A DNA stretch of 64,000 nucleotides from Epiperipatus broadwayi (GCA_028023455.1 JAQFVV010006200.1:9474521-9538520), one strand, 5' to 3'. Shown: positions 11,796 to 23,321, counted from the stretch's first letter. Notes: generated by a model not told the origin, from the letters alone. Numbers and translations are program-made.

Positions 11796-12359
11796 ACAAT
11801 ATATGTAATATACAAATCAATATATATATATCAAAATACAATACAATTTATATAAATTATATTCTTTTAGAAGTACTTTTGACTATACACTTTGTAGTCT
11901 TTATCAACTATATAACGTTGAATAATCAAAACGAGACAACCCTTAACAATACCCATAGTTCAATTTAGATTTCCCACAATTCTGTTATCTTAACATTTGA
12001 TGACTGGTGATTCATTAACATTTGACGATTTCTTGAAATCAACATAGCCTCTTTTATTTTAAGTTTATTATGACAATGTTCAATTTGAATAATTTCCATA
12101 TTTTTATAATCAAATTTAAATCCATATTGACAAGATTTATTATGATCAAATATAACAGATGATGAAGGTTTATTTACATCTGTTCCATATTGATTCTCTT
12201 TTTGAATTCTATTATATAAAAGCATATGTTCTTTTATTTTCTTCTCAAATGTACACTTAGATTCACCAATGTATTGTACGCCGCATACACATATCAATCT
12301 ATATATAATAGAATTTTGATTAAACTTTGAATTTTAGAATTATTAAGCAATCTATTTAT
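11796..12359 (-). mobile_element. Penelope-like element fragment, left arm
   Basis: The minus-strand half of a PLE pair that forms a palindrome about position 12,368. It carries a GIY-YIG endonuclease frame and about 165 bp of 3' sequence with a degenerate hammerhead-like hairpin (11,870-11,910, minus strand), then a tail like that of the right arm. The reverse transcriptase domain that should precede the endonuclease is absent. Confidence 0.82.
11965..12297 (-). CDS. GIY-YIG endonuclease domain of PLE, left copy
   Basis: This 110-residue frame is the C-terminal endonuclease of a Penelope-like retroelement, which nicks target DNA to prime reverse transcription. The sequence shows VCGVQYIGESKCTF (YIG motif, residues about 4-17), KKIKEH (about 19-24), a Cys/His-containing middle (HNKSCQYGFKFD) and KIKEAMLISRN with the conserved catalytic-type Glu and Asn near residues 80-90. 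The helix position that is usually Arg reads Lys here (EKKIKEH), whereas the partner copy has EKRIKEH. The start Met is only the first in-frame one; homology continues upstream. It is very similar to the right copy and has no internal stop. With the reverse transcriptase missing it cannot mobilise itself. Confidence 0.8.
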   Translation of the reverse strand: MICVCGVQYIGESKCTFEKKIKEHMLLYNRIQKENQYGTDVNKPSSSVIFDHNKSCQYGFKFDYKNMEIIQIEHCHNKLKIKEAMLISRNRQMLMNHQSSNVKITELWEI

Positions 12360-12385
12360 GTTATTTGTAGAGAAAAATAAATAGA

Positions 12386-12778
12386 TTGCTTAATAATTCT
12401 AAAATTCAAAATTCAAAGTTTAATCAAAATTCTATTATATATAGATTGATATGTGGATGCGGCGTACAATACATTGGTGAATCTAAGTGTACATTTGAGA
12501 AGAGAATAAAAGAACATATGCTTTTATATAATAGAATTCAAAAAGAGAATCAATATGGAACAGATGTAAATAAACCTTCATCATCTGTTATATTTGATCA
12601 TAATAAATCTTGTCAATATGGATTTAAATTTGATTATAAAAATATGAAAATTATTCAAATTGAACGTTGTCATAATAAACGTAAAATAAAAGAGGCTATG
12701 TTGATTTCAAGAAATCGTCAAATGTTAATGAATCGCCAGTCATCAAATGTTAAGATAACAGAATTGAGGGAAATCTGA
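12386..12778 (+). CDS. GIY-YIG endonuclease domain of PLE, right copy
   Basis: A 130-residue open frame. Residues about 1-20 (LNNSKIQNSKFNQNSIIY) are the linker that follows the reverse transcriptase in PLEs. The GIY-YIG domain follows: LICGCGVQYIGESK (about 21-34), EKRIKEHM with the conserved Arg, HNKSCQYGFKFD, and KIKEAMLISRNRQMLMN with the conserved Glu and Asn. The CxC/CxG spacing near the start is typical of PLE endonucleases. The frame is open to a stop at 12,776-12,778, unusual for such an AT-rich fragment and a sign of youth. No reverse transcriptase lies upstream, because the left arm begins there. The family assignment is firm; activity is not shown. Confidence 0.85.
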   Translation: MLNNSKIQNSKFNQNSIIYRLICGCGVQYIGESKCTFEKRIKEHMLLYNRIQKENQYGTDVNKPSSSVIFDHNKSCQYGFKFDYKNMKIIQIERCHNKRKIKEAMLISRNRQMLMNRQSSNVKITELREI

Positions 12779-12833
12779 ATTGAACTATGGGTATTGTTAA
12801 GGGTTGTCTCGTTTTGATTATTCAACGTTATAT

Positions 12834-12872
12834 AGTTGGTAAAGACTACAAAGTGTATAGTCGAAAGTACTT
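12834..12872 (+). ncRNA. Hammerhead-like hairpin after PLE frame
   Basis: Reads TTGGTAAA, then a GACTA/TAGTC stem (12,844-12,848 with 12,858-12,862), then GAAAG. This is the layout of a hammerhead core (CUGANGA, stem II, GAAA) but with changes in the first box. The left arm has TTGATAAA and CAAAAG at the equivalent place. PLEs are known to carry hammerhead motifs; this copy is degenerate. Confidence 0.45.
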
Positions 12873-12933
12873 CTAAAAGAATATAATTTATATAAATTGT
12901 ACTGTATTTTGATATATATATTGATTTGTATAT

Positions 12934-12935
<2 letters not shown>

Positions 12936-12968
<33 letters not shown>

Positions 12969-13019
12969 ATATTATATATATATATATATATATAATATAC
13001 AAATCAATATATATATATA
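12936..13019. repeat. AT microsatellite block
   Basis: Two long TA runs separated by TTGTATATTA, with palindromic AATATACAAATCAATATAT pieces copied from the PLE tail. It forms the boundary between the PLE pair and the next inverted-repeat element. Confidence 0.88.
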
Positions 13020-13541
13020 TGAGGAGATAATATCCATGTAAAGATAAATAACCTTTAACTTTTGCTGCTACCAAGAAATTATCAATTACAACTAATTGAC
13101 AATTCCTAAGGCCATACCAGTTTGTTTATTAAATCTATAACAGCTTTTTTGTTTCAGTTTTTTAACTGAAGTAAAAGAAGTCCTTATACTTTAACAAAAA
13201 CTCTAACAAAAGAGCTGTTACAGATTTAATGTAATTGAAGTTTATTTATTGATATGTATTTAATATTGTTGTTGCAGATCCTTGAAAATGACTGTATGAG
13301 ATAAAAACAGTTGAAACGTTGGAGTTTTGTATTATATAAATGTATATATATGTTCAGTATTGAGATAAAAAATAAAGTTTTTGAAAAGAAAAAGAAGGAT
13401 TTTTAATTTGTTGATATTTAATGAACCTATAACAAAATGTAATTATTTAATGAAACAACTGGTTTGGCCTCAGGGATTGTCAATTAGTAGTAACATCAAA
13501 GGGTAAAGATTATTTCTATTTACATGGATATTATCTCCTCA
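13020..13541. mobile_element. 522-bp element with ~100-bp terminal inverted repeats
   Basis: Ends are TGAGGAGATAATATCCATGT and the exact complement. The arms continue imperfectly for about 100 bp (13,020-13,124 and 13,448-13,541) through CTACCAAGAAATTATCAAT-like and GACAATYCCTRAGGCCA sequence. The inside has no long frame but carries a hammerhead-like hairpin at 13,280-13,320, so this may be a non-autonomous PLE derivative rather than a DNA-transposon MITE. A related single arm lies at 23,322-23,412. Confidence 0.75.
13280..13320 (+). ncRNA. Hammerhead-like hairpin
   Basis: CCTTGAAAATG, stem ACTGT/ACAGT (13,291-13,295 with 13,307-13,311), then TGAAACGTTG. The GAAACGTTG box is identical to the one at 40,022-40,030. 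The first box departs from CTGANGA, so catalysis is unlikely without compensation. Confidence 0.4.
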
Positions 13542-13544
13542 TTC

Positions 13545-14750
13545 ATTTCAAATCTTTATTATAATAGCAATCCATGGAAATATTTAATTCAATTCATGGT
13601 GAAGCTAAATCTGAATAGGATAGATTTATGGAGTCATTTTAATTAACTAGTAAAAATTACCCTCTTTCTTAAACAATGCAAATTTATTCATTAAACAAAA
13701 AATGCTTCATCTCTATTTAACTACCATTTTATTATATGGTAATAATCATCAAACAATACCCCTTTTGAGTATGAATGATTTATTATATATTTACATACAA
13801 CAGCATGGCAGATATAATGAATAAATTAATATTGTTACGAAAAGTAGACAATTTTTATCAATTTTCAAAAATGTCTTTATAGAATCTGAATTGTGAATTG
13901 TTATTACGGTATATATATTTGAACATAGCTTCACTGTGAATAAGATTATATAATATATTCAGTGCTACATATTTTATAGTTAATTTTCAGACTTAATAAA
14001 AGTATTAAAAAATAATTCAAACATTTTTTTATACCGTTAAAGTGAAAATAGTGCAAAAACTAACCACTCAAATGAACCAACCAATCACATTACCAGTAAT
14101 TATACTAAAATAGCTAGCCATTCAACTTTTCCTGGGCAATTGGTTTTATCTGATTAGATTTCAAAGCAAATTTATCAGAGTAAATTTTAATAATATTAAA
14201 TGTATAAATATTACAGTGAAATATTCTAAGGCAGAATTGAAATCAACTGCAATAATATCTTAAATATTAATTAATTATTGTATATTAATCAAGCCATTAT
14301 TTTACTATACAAATATGCATATTAACTTGAAATAATATGTAAATTAACTACTCAAATAAAGTATAATAAAGCAGCCAATCAAATTGCTGGTGATATTTAA
14401 TTGAACAATATTTAAACACTAAATTATTTATTTGACCACATCATTATTATTTCATGCAAAGGGGTTTGTATATCAAATTGGAACCATAATTATTGGCTTG
14501 TAGCCAGCTAATACCAGTATTGTATTCCACAAAGTGATTGATCTGGAAGAGCTGATAGGCTATTTATTGTAGTAGTAAATGTATATTACAGTAATTTTCT
14601 TGGCTAACTTGTTAAAACTTTGTCTGATTAGATCATTTATACATATGTGTGTGTGTGATTATTGAGTAATAAGATGAAAAGCAATTTAAAATGATTTCTG
14701 GCCATAAGACACAGTGAACAAATAACAAGACCAGTGGAGAAAGTGGAAAA
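13545..14750. other. AT-rich DNA; possible diverged dimer with CCAATCA
   Basis: No gene. Two diverged stretches, about 14,060-14,105 and 14,345-14,400, share ACYACTCAAAT..CCAATCA.ATT.C..GT and may be an old duplication. Otherwise unremarkable. Confidence 0.45.
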
Positions 14751-14754
14751 TTCA

Positions 14755-14975
14755 AGAACTAAATGTTTTAAACCACTATACATCACATGATCACCATTTA
14801 GTGCAGTGCTCTCAGATCTAAGGCTCCTTAATGATGAAATCCACAAGCTAGAAACTAGTTTGAGAATATTAGATGAGTAGGCACTAGATAGGGATTTTAT
14901 GCACAAGCCTTCTGGCATCCAATGATTAATCTGGATTGCACTGAGTCGCACTACTGTATGGAGAGTTTTGCCTGT
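14755..14975 (+). mobile_element. Fold-back element A, copy 3 (not palindromic)
   Basis: Contains CATCACATGATCACC, then GAAACTAGTTTGAGAATATT, GTAGGCACTAGATAGGG, ATGCACAAGCCTTCTGG and the right end CGCACTACTGTATGGAGAG. The left end lacks the matching CTCTCCATACAG arm, so this copy shows the internal sequence in unfolded order and may approximate the family's progenitor. Confidence 0.75.
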
Positions 14976-14979
14976 TTTA

Positions 14980-15555
14980 ATTAATTAAAAGTTTTCAGAT
15001 TCATTCCCAATTAAAAATAAACAAATATTCTGTTTGGTCATATAAATAAAACAGTTATGCTCACCATTTTCTTCAGCTCTTGACTATATGATTAATCTAT
15101 ATTCGATGTCTATAAAAATTAGCCATTTCCCTCTTCTAATCTTTAATAAAAATATTGGATAGTATTATTAATCCTATGGTTAGGTGTTAGGGAGGCCGAG
15201 TAACGTTTGTACATCAATTAAGCACAATTACCCATACTGTGATTTTTTTTTGTTGTTCACTTTATTCAGTTGATGATCAATCTAGAAACCTTTAGCTTTT
15301 AAGTCGTTACTTCACAGTACATAAAAAATAACACATTAAACATAACTCATGAATATTTATATATTTACGCTCATACGTATATATAGATGAATACATATGC
15401 AATTTCGAATATTTTATTATTTTATCAAATCAGTGATGTTTTGAATAAATTATTTTAGCAGGTTTTTTTTCCTTGAAACGTTTTATATATTTTTTGCTAT
15501 TCGCTTGACAGTAAAGGCGACAAATCGGCATATTTTTCCATACCTTGTCACCGCA
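14980..15555. other. AT-rich DNA, nothing recognised
   Basis: No open frame or repeat relationship recognised. Confidence 0.5.
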
Positions 15556-15837
15556 ATCTAATAGGCTAATTATTTCGTTGGTGCCCGGATGTACTTAATT
15601 AATCAGTGACCTCATAAAGTTAATTTCAAACGCGGCTGCACGCAGCTTTCACAGTTTAGCCGCAGGCTTGCAATACTTCGTTCACTATTTTCCCCTTCTC
15701 TTGTTATCATTTATTCTTCTCAATCTTGGAGCTGTATAATAAGACACGCCGGCTATATTTAGATGGAGAAATTAAAGAATGCAAAGAAACGGCTGGGAAA
15801 GTTTACGCTTGATTACACAAGAAAAATAGGTTTTTAA
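15556..15837 (+). promoter_or_regulatory. CpG-containing, promoter-like segment with short ATG frame
   Basis: This stretch stands out by having several CpGs (CGCGGCTGCACGCAG, AGCCGCAGG, CACGCCGGC) in otherwise CpG-poor DNA. It ends with an ATG at 15,763 opening 24 codons (MEKLKNAKKRLGKFTLDYTR..) to a stop at 15,835. The peptide is basic and looks coding-like, but no clear splice donor follows (only AG followed by GTTTTT). It could be a first exon of a host gene or a fossil element; neither is proven. Confidence 0.2.
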
Positions 15838-15839
15838 CT

Positions 15840-18800
15840 TGTATGACTATTGAATTTGAAATATCAAATTCACTAATTCTTAATAATATTATTGTACTGT
15901 TTATGAATTATTTTTTCTTCCATTCAGATAAGAAGTGCGCATGCAAAATGGAAACCTATCCCCTCCCTCTCACTTTTTTTTAACCCTTTGAATATTTAGA
16001 ATATTTTTCTTTAATATTTTTTATCTTTTCATCTTTAACAAATATGGTGTTTCATATTTTATTATCAAATCACGAAAATATATATTTTCCTAAATAGTTA
16101 TCTAATTCATCTTATTGCCTATTTCTTACTTTTCTATAGTTCTATTTTTATTTATCGACATATTTATTTTCTATTTAGCTATTTTATGAAAGGCGTCGTG
16201 TTATATATATAGTAGTCGAACACTTATTTGCCTGCCTTACTCATGACTGAGATCAAATTCGAGATTGTTAAACAGAAACATTTTCAAGTTATAATCAGGC
16301 AAGGGATTTGTCTTTCAGATAGATAACACACAATCAGTCTAGCTAACTATCCAATATTGGTTAATAAAACTAGCAATTCTTAGCCAGATTGTGAACAATG
16401 GTGGAGAACTGCTAAAAACTTCTCCAATCAACAACTAGAAAGCTTGGTTAGTATTGCTTTTTCCTCTCTTTACCTGAAATGAGTTATTTAAAGTCTGTTT
16501 TATATTCAACATCTTTGGGTGTGTGTATATATATATATATATATATTTACTAATCTCATATAAATGTTATTTTGTTTTTATTATGATTTGCTAATGTCTT
16601 TTAAAATAAAAATGTTTATTTTTCCATTTTTTAATTCTTTACATTTTTGGGGTTTGAAAGTCTTCGTGATGTTATAGTTAGTACATGCATGTACAATGTT
16701 AATGATTTAGAATTCGAAATTGGATTAAACTATGTAAGAACTTGGTCAAGTAGCTGCCCATCCAGTTATAGATCTGGAAGGTCGTTTTGAAATTCTTAGA
16801 TAAAATCTTTAAAAATAGGCCCATCAATAACCCGATAAAAAATTCAATTTATTAACAGTCCTTCAAAACACCTGTTGTTTTTTTTTTTCTTTTAAAATTT
16901 AAATATGTATGACATTTTGTAAAAAACATACACAATGATAAATATTTTTACTAACAGATCTGAATATAGTCTAGGCATCCTCTAAGATTTTGAATTTTAA
17001 CCACACATGGAACACATGAACTAGATGCAGTTAATCATTTTACTCCCATGTTGAATCAAGATTATGGATTCTAGATAAAAATTTTATGAAACAGATTTGT
17101 ACTAAATTGCAAAAATTTTACTTTTAAATTATAGTTAATAAGTTTATAAAATCATAACTCCATATGTACTAGCAGCATAGGCATGGAGATACATGTATCT
17201 AATATCTGTACCTCAATTGGTGAATGAACGTTGTTCATTAAGTAGATGTATAGTGAGAGAGGGTGTCTGGAATTTTTATTTTTTGTGGGAATTTGTTATG
17301 TAGTGAAATTTGAGACAAAGTATGGTCTGATAAAAATTGAAATCTGCTTGGTTATGAAATTGCATTAACAGATTTCAAATTTTCCCCAAAAGATTATTTT
17401 TTTCTCTTTAAAGTTGAATAATAATTCAATTTAATAATATGAAGAAGAGAGGGGGAAATACCTTTCATTCATTGCAGTAACCCGAACATTGTTACTGACA
17501 AGTTACTCATTGTAGAGCAGTCATTATTTGAAACTTTTACTAATTGAAATATAGCATTTTAAATAATATATAATTGTGTGATTTAATGCATTGGTGGAAT
17601 TATAAAATCTGGAGTTTAAAATCCAATGAACCATGGCTCTGATTCTGTCATGTCTAGGTTTGAACTTCTTGTGAATTTTATTAATAATATAAATATTCTA
17701 AAAACATTTTAAATACAGTAACAAAAAAAAAGTCAAGTCGCTAAAAATCTTATGAAATTAATTAATTATGGTATCTCAGGAATTTCCTCCCCCCCCCCCA
17801 ATTATTAGAGGTTTAAACAGTGACTTCTGGTGAGTAATATATATTTTTTTACTGTTTCCTTTAGAGGAGTCCTCAGAGAGTTAATGAAGTTTTTTTTAAA
17901 ATTAATTTTTACTTGGGTTGCAAACAATGGCAAATTAGCATGACAATAATTAAGTATTAGCAGATTATTATAGTCCCTCTTTTGTTCTAATTAATTCAAC
18001 TTGCCTTTGGGTATAGCATATAAAAAGTCAGGCACATTTTAGGACTAAACAAAGGATTTATATATACTGGATCAGATTTGTATAAAGAAAAGTAGACTCT
18101 GATAATGACAGTTATGAATAAGTAGCAAATAAAATGATCCGAGAAAGGATGGATAAACAAAGTAATTTCTGATAAAGATAAGTGTCTCTAAAAAATAATA
18201 TAGGAAAAACCCATATAACACAATCAATAAATTCCTAAAAATACCATGTTATAGGGAATTTGTGTTATAGGAAATAAAGAACTAATACAAAAAGCAGGGT
18301 GAGGTTCCAAAAGTTAAAAAATATATACTATTTGCATTTTCTACCTAAGGGAAATATGTTTATTAATTAACAGTTTAACAGCATGGAAATGGTATTGACA
18401 TATGCAGCTTTATATCACTCTCTAATTGCTATTTTTAACATTATTTTGCCAATTATTATGATCATTTCTTAGAAAAAACCGTATTGAATAATGCTGCCAT
18501 CTTCTGATTTTTCTAGAATTAATAAATCAATAATATTTAAATTTAACACTATTGCAATGATATAAGTACATGCTTTCAAAGATGCTGATTGGTAGTTTTT
18601 TGTTCTCTCCACAGGAGAGCACCTACCAATCAGTAATTTTGATAGTTCTATTATTTTGTTTTGATTCTGAAAATGAAACCATTATCTATCATTTTATTAC
18701 ACATTTATTATTTTTTGACACAATAGTTATGAAATATTAATTATTCTAGAATAATAATTCTGATTTTAATAAAAAATATTTACTTTTACAAGAAGACAAA

Positions 18801-19655
18801 TTGATAAAGAAATAAATGAAGTACACTTGCAATTTATAATTGGATGATAAAAATATATTTTATCTTGACTGCTATAGATTATTTTCAGCAATTATAAATA
18901 AAAATTTATTTTTAAAAAACTTTTGTTTATTTTAATAATGTGATGAATTATTAATTTGCATTTTAGAAACTAAATTAAGACAAATATAATTTTGAAAAGC
19001 AAAAATATTTTTACTGCTGTTTTGTAATTGACCAATCAAAAGTTTAGAACTTTAATTCAATTGGCCAATAGGGATTTTTACAGTTAATTGAACAAAAGTA
19101 TTACATATTAATATTTATAATGGCTTTTCATCATCATTAGTAATCACCATTAAATGCATAGAATGAGTTTAAAATTCTAAACAATTCTATATAAAATCTG
19201 ATATAATGTACATCATTAAATGACAAATATTGACAGAGATGGTGTTTATGCTTAAAAACTATCATGTTCCTTTTTATAAAGGAAAATCTCTAATTGTTAA
19301 AACTTTTTGTATGAATGCTATGTTATAGGGGGAGTTTCTCCGACTTTTGAATAGTGTTAGAGTGAAACAGTGTTATAGTAATGACATATTATATAGGGAT
19401 TGCCTTTATTTTAAGCTATCTAGTATATCAATTATATACAATTATCCTAAAGATCCATGTTGAGACAAGAATAAATTAATTTCATGCATGTGAATAAAAG
19501 TTGTCTTCATAATCATAGTAGGAGTGCTGGGCAGATCATCTTTACACATATAAGATTAGTTTTAAAGTTTTTCTGATATCTATTAACACCAAGAATAACT
19601 ATATGCACTATTAAATATAAATATTTTTTAATAAATACTTCAAATTAATATTTTT
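15840..19655. other. AT-rich stretch; one notable hairpin, poly-C run
   Basis: No gene could be supported. It holds a TA run near 16,525-16,546, a run of 11 C at 17,789-17,799, and a two-tier hairpin at 18,585-18,633 (outer stem CTGATTGGTAG/CTACCAATCAG, inner CTCTCC/GGAGAG). Confidence 0.55.
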
Positions 19656-19669
19656 AAAATAAATGACTA

Positions 19670-19767
19670 GTCAAGCATTGGTGGTTGAGTGGTCAGCACA
19701 GCTGCCTTACAAGGAGTTGTTCTGGGTTAGCGGGTTCACTTCCTGGCTGATGCTATGACACATAAAT
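19670..19767 (+). mobile_element. tRNA-derived SINE, copy 2
   Basis: Starts GTCAAGCATTGG, has an A-box-like GGTTGAGTGGTCAGCA and a B-box-like GGGTTCACTTCCTGG, then CTGATGCTATGACA and an ATAAAT tail. A 13-bp direct repeat AAATAAATGACTA flanks it exactly (19,657-19,669 and 19,768-19,780). At about 98 bp it is short for a SINE: a tRNA-like head plus a 12-base unrelated end and a tail. It shares order and both ends with the copy at 3,276-3,386. Confidence 0.9.
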
Positions 19768-19784
19768 AAATAAATGACTATAAA

Positions 19785-20880
19785 TTTGTGATTGGAGATA
19801 AAAACAGAAAGTGAACACTTCAGTTGTGAGTCTGCAGACAAGGTAAGCAACACAATATTGCTAAACTTTAAAATGAAGATGAATGACCATATCTATTATT
19901 CTCCAAAAATTCAAAAGTAAAGAAATAACTAATAAAAAAGAATATTATTCAAAATTTGTTTTTATTTTTTAAAAATAACAAATACTCTTGAAATTCAATG
20001 TTCCATATATAGTAAAATATTCTTCACTACATCTAAAAGTTGGACATTTGAAAAACATTCTTGATGAATACAAAAATATATGTTTTAACTAAAACTTACA
20101 TCAGGACTTTCTTGAAAATCTTAAATTTTTAATGCATTAACTTTAAAACAGACAAAATTACTTTAAAACAATATCATTAAATAACTTACATGTTTAATGG
20201 TAAAATTTATTCTGTCAGAGCAAATGTAACATTGCTTGACAAGTACTATAACATGCATGTTATGACATTATGCCAAATGGACAGGTGAAAAAATTGGATC
20301 ACAATTTCCACATGACTTTTGTTTTGTACTACCAGAATAATGACAAAAAGAGCTACTTTCTTGCTGAAACATTATTATAGGTGTAACTGTGAATTAATGC
20401 TCCCAATAATGTTTCACAATTTTCTATATTAAAACCAAACAACAAAATGTCAAGTGACTCTCCTACTTGACCTGAAGTATCTTTACTAACAGCATTAATC
20501 TACTATTCTCTAAAGCTTTCTACAAAAGAATGAGTAGTCCATGAATATCAGATGGTAATGTCATTAGATTTTCTGACAAATTTTTAAAATATTTGTCTGT
20601 GTCTGTGAAAAACGATAACATCATATTTGCCTTTTTTGTATTACTCAAATTAATGACTTGAAAGTTTCAAGACTTAAGCTTTTAAAATCAACTCAATTTG
20701 CACCTCAAGCAATATAAAATTATGATTATTGCTACTAAGACAGATGTTAAGTGTAAACTGAAAGTCATATGATGTTTTTTTAAACATAAGTCATGTTTCT
20801 TACCAAAAAGTAAAAATATCTAAACCAGAGTATAACCAAAGTTATAATATATATTGTAATTAATAGTGTCAGGCCTATAT
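19785..20880. other. AT-rich DNA, nothing firm
   Basis: No gene seen. An 11-bp inverted repeat AAACATTATT/AATAATGTTT near 20,367 and 20,404 is the only local structure noticed. Confidence 0.5.
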
Positions 20881-20881
20881 A

Positions 20882-20913
20882 CCTTGATAAACAATTAGGT
20901 TGTTGAAACCTTC
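20882..20913 (+). ncRNA. Hammerhead-like hairpin, solitary
   Basis: CCTTGATA, stem AACAA/TTGTT (20,890-20,894 with 20,900-20,904, loop TTAGG), then GAAACC. Upstream CCTATAT (20,874-20,880) can pair with ATATAGG at 20,941-20,947, giving a possible stem I. No PLE frame is nearby, so if real it is a solo remnant. Confidence 0.35.
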
Positions 20914-21303
20914 AGATCATTAATTGAAATAGTATTAAAAATATAGGTGACTACTGGAATAATACTGGAAAATCCAGGTATCTCCACTAATCAAGACCAA
21001 TAATCAAAATACGTAGTTAAAACTGACACTGACATCCAGTATACAGTAAATTCTTTGTTATATAGATCATTCTAGAATACAGTGATAGTGAAAATTTCTA
21101 TACAGTCTGATATAGATTTAATACTACTACTGATGAAGATCAATTCTTAGGTGAATCTCTGCAAAGCAAGCTCTAATTCAATATTCACTGCATTAACAAT
21201 TTTATTACAGTATATGATGTTACTGGAGAAGGATATATGAAGCATTTATGAGTGTATAATATGATTTAAAATGAGATAGAAGAAAATATAAAAGTACATG
21301 TAT

Positions 21304-21544
21304 GTTTAGTTGCTTAAGAGATCATATGATTTTCAAGCATCAAAATGTTAGGTTGAGCTAGGAATTAATCAAAAAGCTTTTAACTATTGACTCTGCCTTT
21401 TTATTATTATGTCAAATTAAATATGGTTAGCTGTTTAAGAGATCACATGACACAAATATCAAAGTGATTAGGTTGAGTTAGGAATTGATTCAGAAATCTT
21501 TAATTATTGACTTTGCATTTCTACTATTGTACCAAAATATATAT
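21304..21544. repeat. ~120-bp tandem dimer
   Basis: Two head-to-tail units (start 21,304 and about 21,425) share TTAAGAGATCAYATGA, TTAGGTTGAGYTAGGAATT and ATTGACTYTGC. They differ at about a fifth of positions, so it is an old duplication. Non-coding. Confidence 0.85.
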
Positions 21545-22270
21545 AGCAAAATAAACATAAATACAACAGTGAAGATAAATATGAAATGTTGTCGATGGAA
21601 AAGTACTTGAATGGCACAAATTTTTGACAAATGACTGACAATAAATCAAGCTTACAATAACACTGAAGTTGAGAAAAAAAATGAGATATCACTTCTGAAA
21701 AAATTACCTGCTAATGTAGGTTAATTAAATAATAGTACAAAGAAAGAGTAAAAATTATATAACATGCATTTAATGAAGTGTTAAAAAAAACTATTAATAT
21801 TTATTCCTAGTTCATCTTATTGGATACCTCTAATAGTGCATATTTTTATCATTCTTATTAATTAATTGAAGAAAAAAAGTATGTAAACTAAAATTTTATG
21901 TGTAATATAAGATGATTAAATAAAAAATGAATGAAAACTATCCTCTCCTCATCTTAATTCACTAATAATTATTATTAATATCATTTTTTAAACTAATCAT
22001 CATATACTAATGGATAATATTAAACTAACATTTATATTATATTTAATAATGTGTGCAAAAATCCCACAACAGTACTCTCTACTAAATATATCCTGATATT
22101 TAAAATATATTAATACTATATATATGTTGATTATTTTATTAATAAATGTTATTTATTAAAATTAAGTTTTGAGTATCATCTTATTATCTGATTTTTCTTG
22201 TATTAAGAAGTAGAAAGAGTTTTCTCACCTTCTCTCTAATTGCTTTCTATTATCACATTTGTCTTAATAA
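21545..22270. other. AT-rich DNA, nothing recognised
   Basis: No gene or dispersed repeat recognised. Confidence 0.5.
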
Positions 22271-22272
22271 AT

Positions 22273-22400
22273 CTATCTCACCATCCATCTATCTATTTAT
22301 CTATCTATATATTCATCATCCATCTATCAGAGTGTCTGTCTGTCCATGGATTCACTCACCCATCTACATACCTATTTACTTATTCTATCTCTCTCTATGT
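22273..22400. repeat. ATCT/ATCC simple repeat
   Basis: Imperfect CATCCATCTATCTATTTATC-type tetranucleotide repeat, interrupted by CTGTCTGTCC and trailing into CTATCTCTCTC. The open frame through it is a by-product. Confidence 0.85.
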
Positions 22401-22404
22401 ATAT

Positions 22405-23320
22405 AATTTAAATCATGCAATATTTAATGAATTTTAAAACAGAAAAATATTGCTGATTAAAAAATGAATGAAACTTTTCACATTAAGTATTATTTCTAAA
22501 TAAAATTCCTTGTTTGCATATATAAAATATGTGTAAACACATTGTAATAAAAAGTAAACAAAACACAATCTAGAGAAATAATAATGGTGAGATATTATGA
22601 ATAGTGAAATATGGTAACTGATGATGATCAGTCATTCTCATATATGTACAGCTTTTTATCTAATCTATCTTACTATCAGTGTATTTATCACAAGATTTTA
22701 TCACTTTTTCTTTATATATAGTTTTTGAAAACTACTATAGATAGAATGATATTAATTTCTGAGAACATTTGGGTTGGTCCTCATGGCACAGCAAAAGTAT
22801 TCATGAAGACTAATTTACACAGAACTTGAGTGATATGAAAAGGGTATGCCATTTGCATTACATTTTTTTAAAGTAATTTAATCCTATAAATAGTCAAAAT
22901 AAGAGTCATAAATCACATGACCCTATTCTCTTAAGCTTGTAAGTTATAAACAATGAGGATTACCAATTCCTCAACCAGCTTTGTGTTAAATGCTTAGCCA
23001 GAGAAAGCATTTAAAATATCTCTGTCAGGACCCCCCCCCCCCAAACCTCTGACCATGGTTTTGTGCTTAGTATTAGAAAAAGTATGGGTTATAATGCACA
23101 TATAAATACCTATTATATTATCAAGCATCCTTTAATAATTTCTGAAAAAGTAGAATTGATAAAAAAATTGCATTAAGACATCCATTCGCATACTGTATAA
23201 CTAATATGAAACTTTTTATTAATTTATTAAATGAATATAGCAAAAAGATTAAAGCATATATATATATTGAATTAAATATTTCCATTGATTATTATTATAA
23301 TAAAGATCATAAATGGTTAG
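22405..23320. other. AT-rich DNA with a 12-C run
   Basis: No gene seen. A run of 12 C lies at 23,031-23,042. Confidence 0.5.
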
Positions 23321-23321
23321 A

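Larger units (their letters stand above)
12377..12935 (+). mobile_element. Penelope-like element fragment, right arm
   Basis: The plus-strand half of the head-to-head PLE pair. The arms join at 12,360-12,376, a 17-base spacer, and match closely outwards to the AT runs on each side. The right arm has an extra ~10-bp AAATTCAAAATTC duplication near 12,405. It includes the endonuclease frame, a hammerhead-like hairpin after the stop, and a tail ending in an AT microsatellite. Confidence 0.83.
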
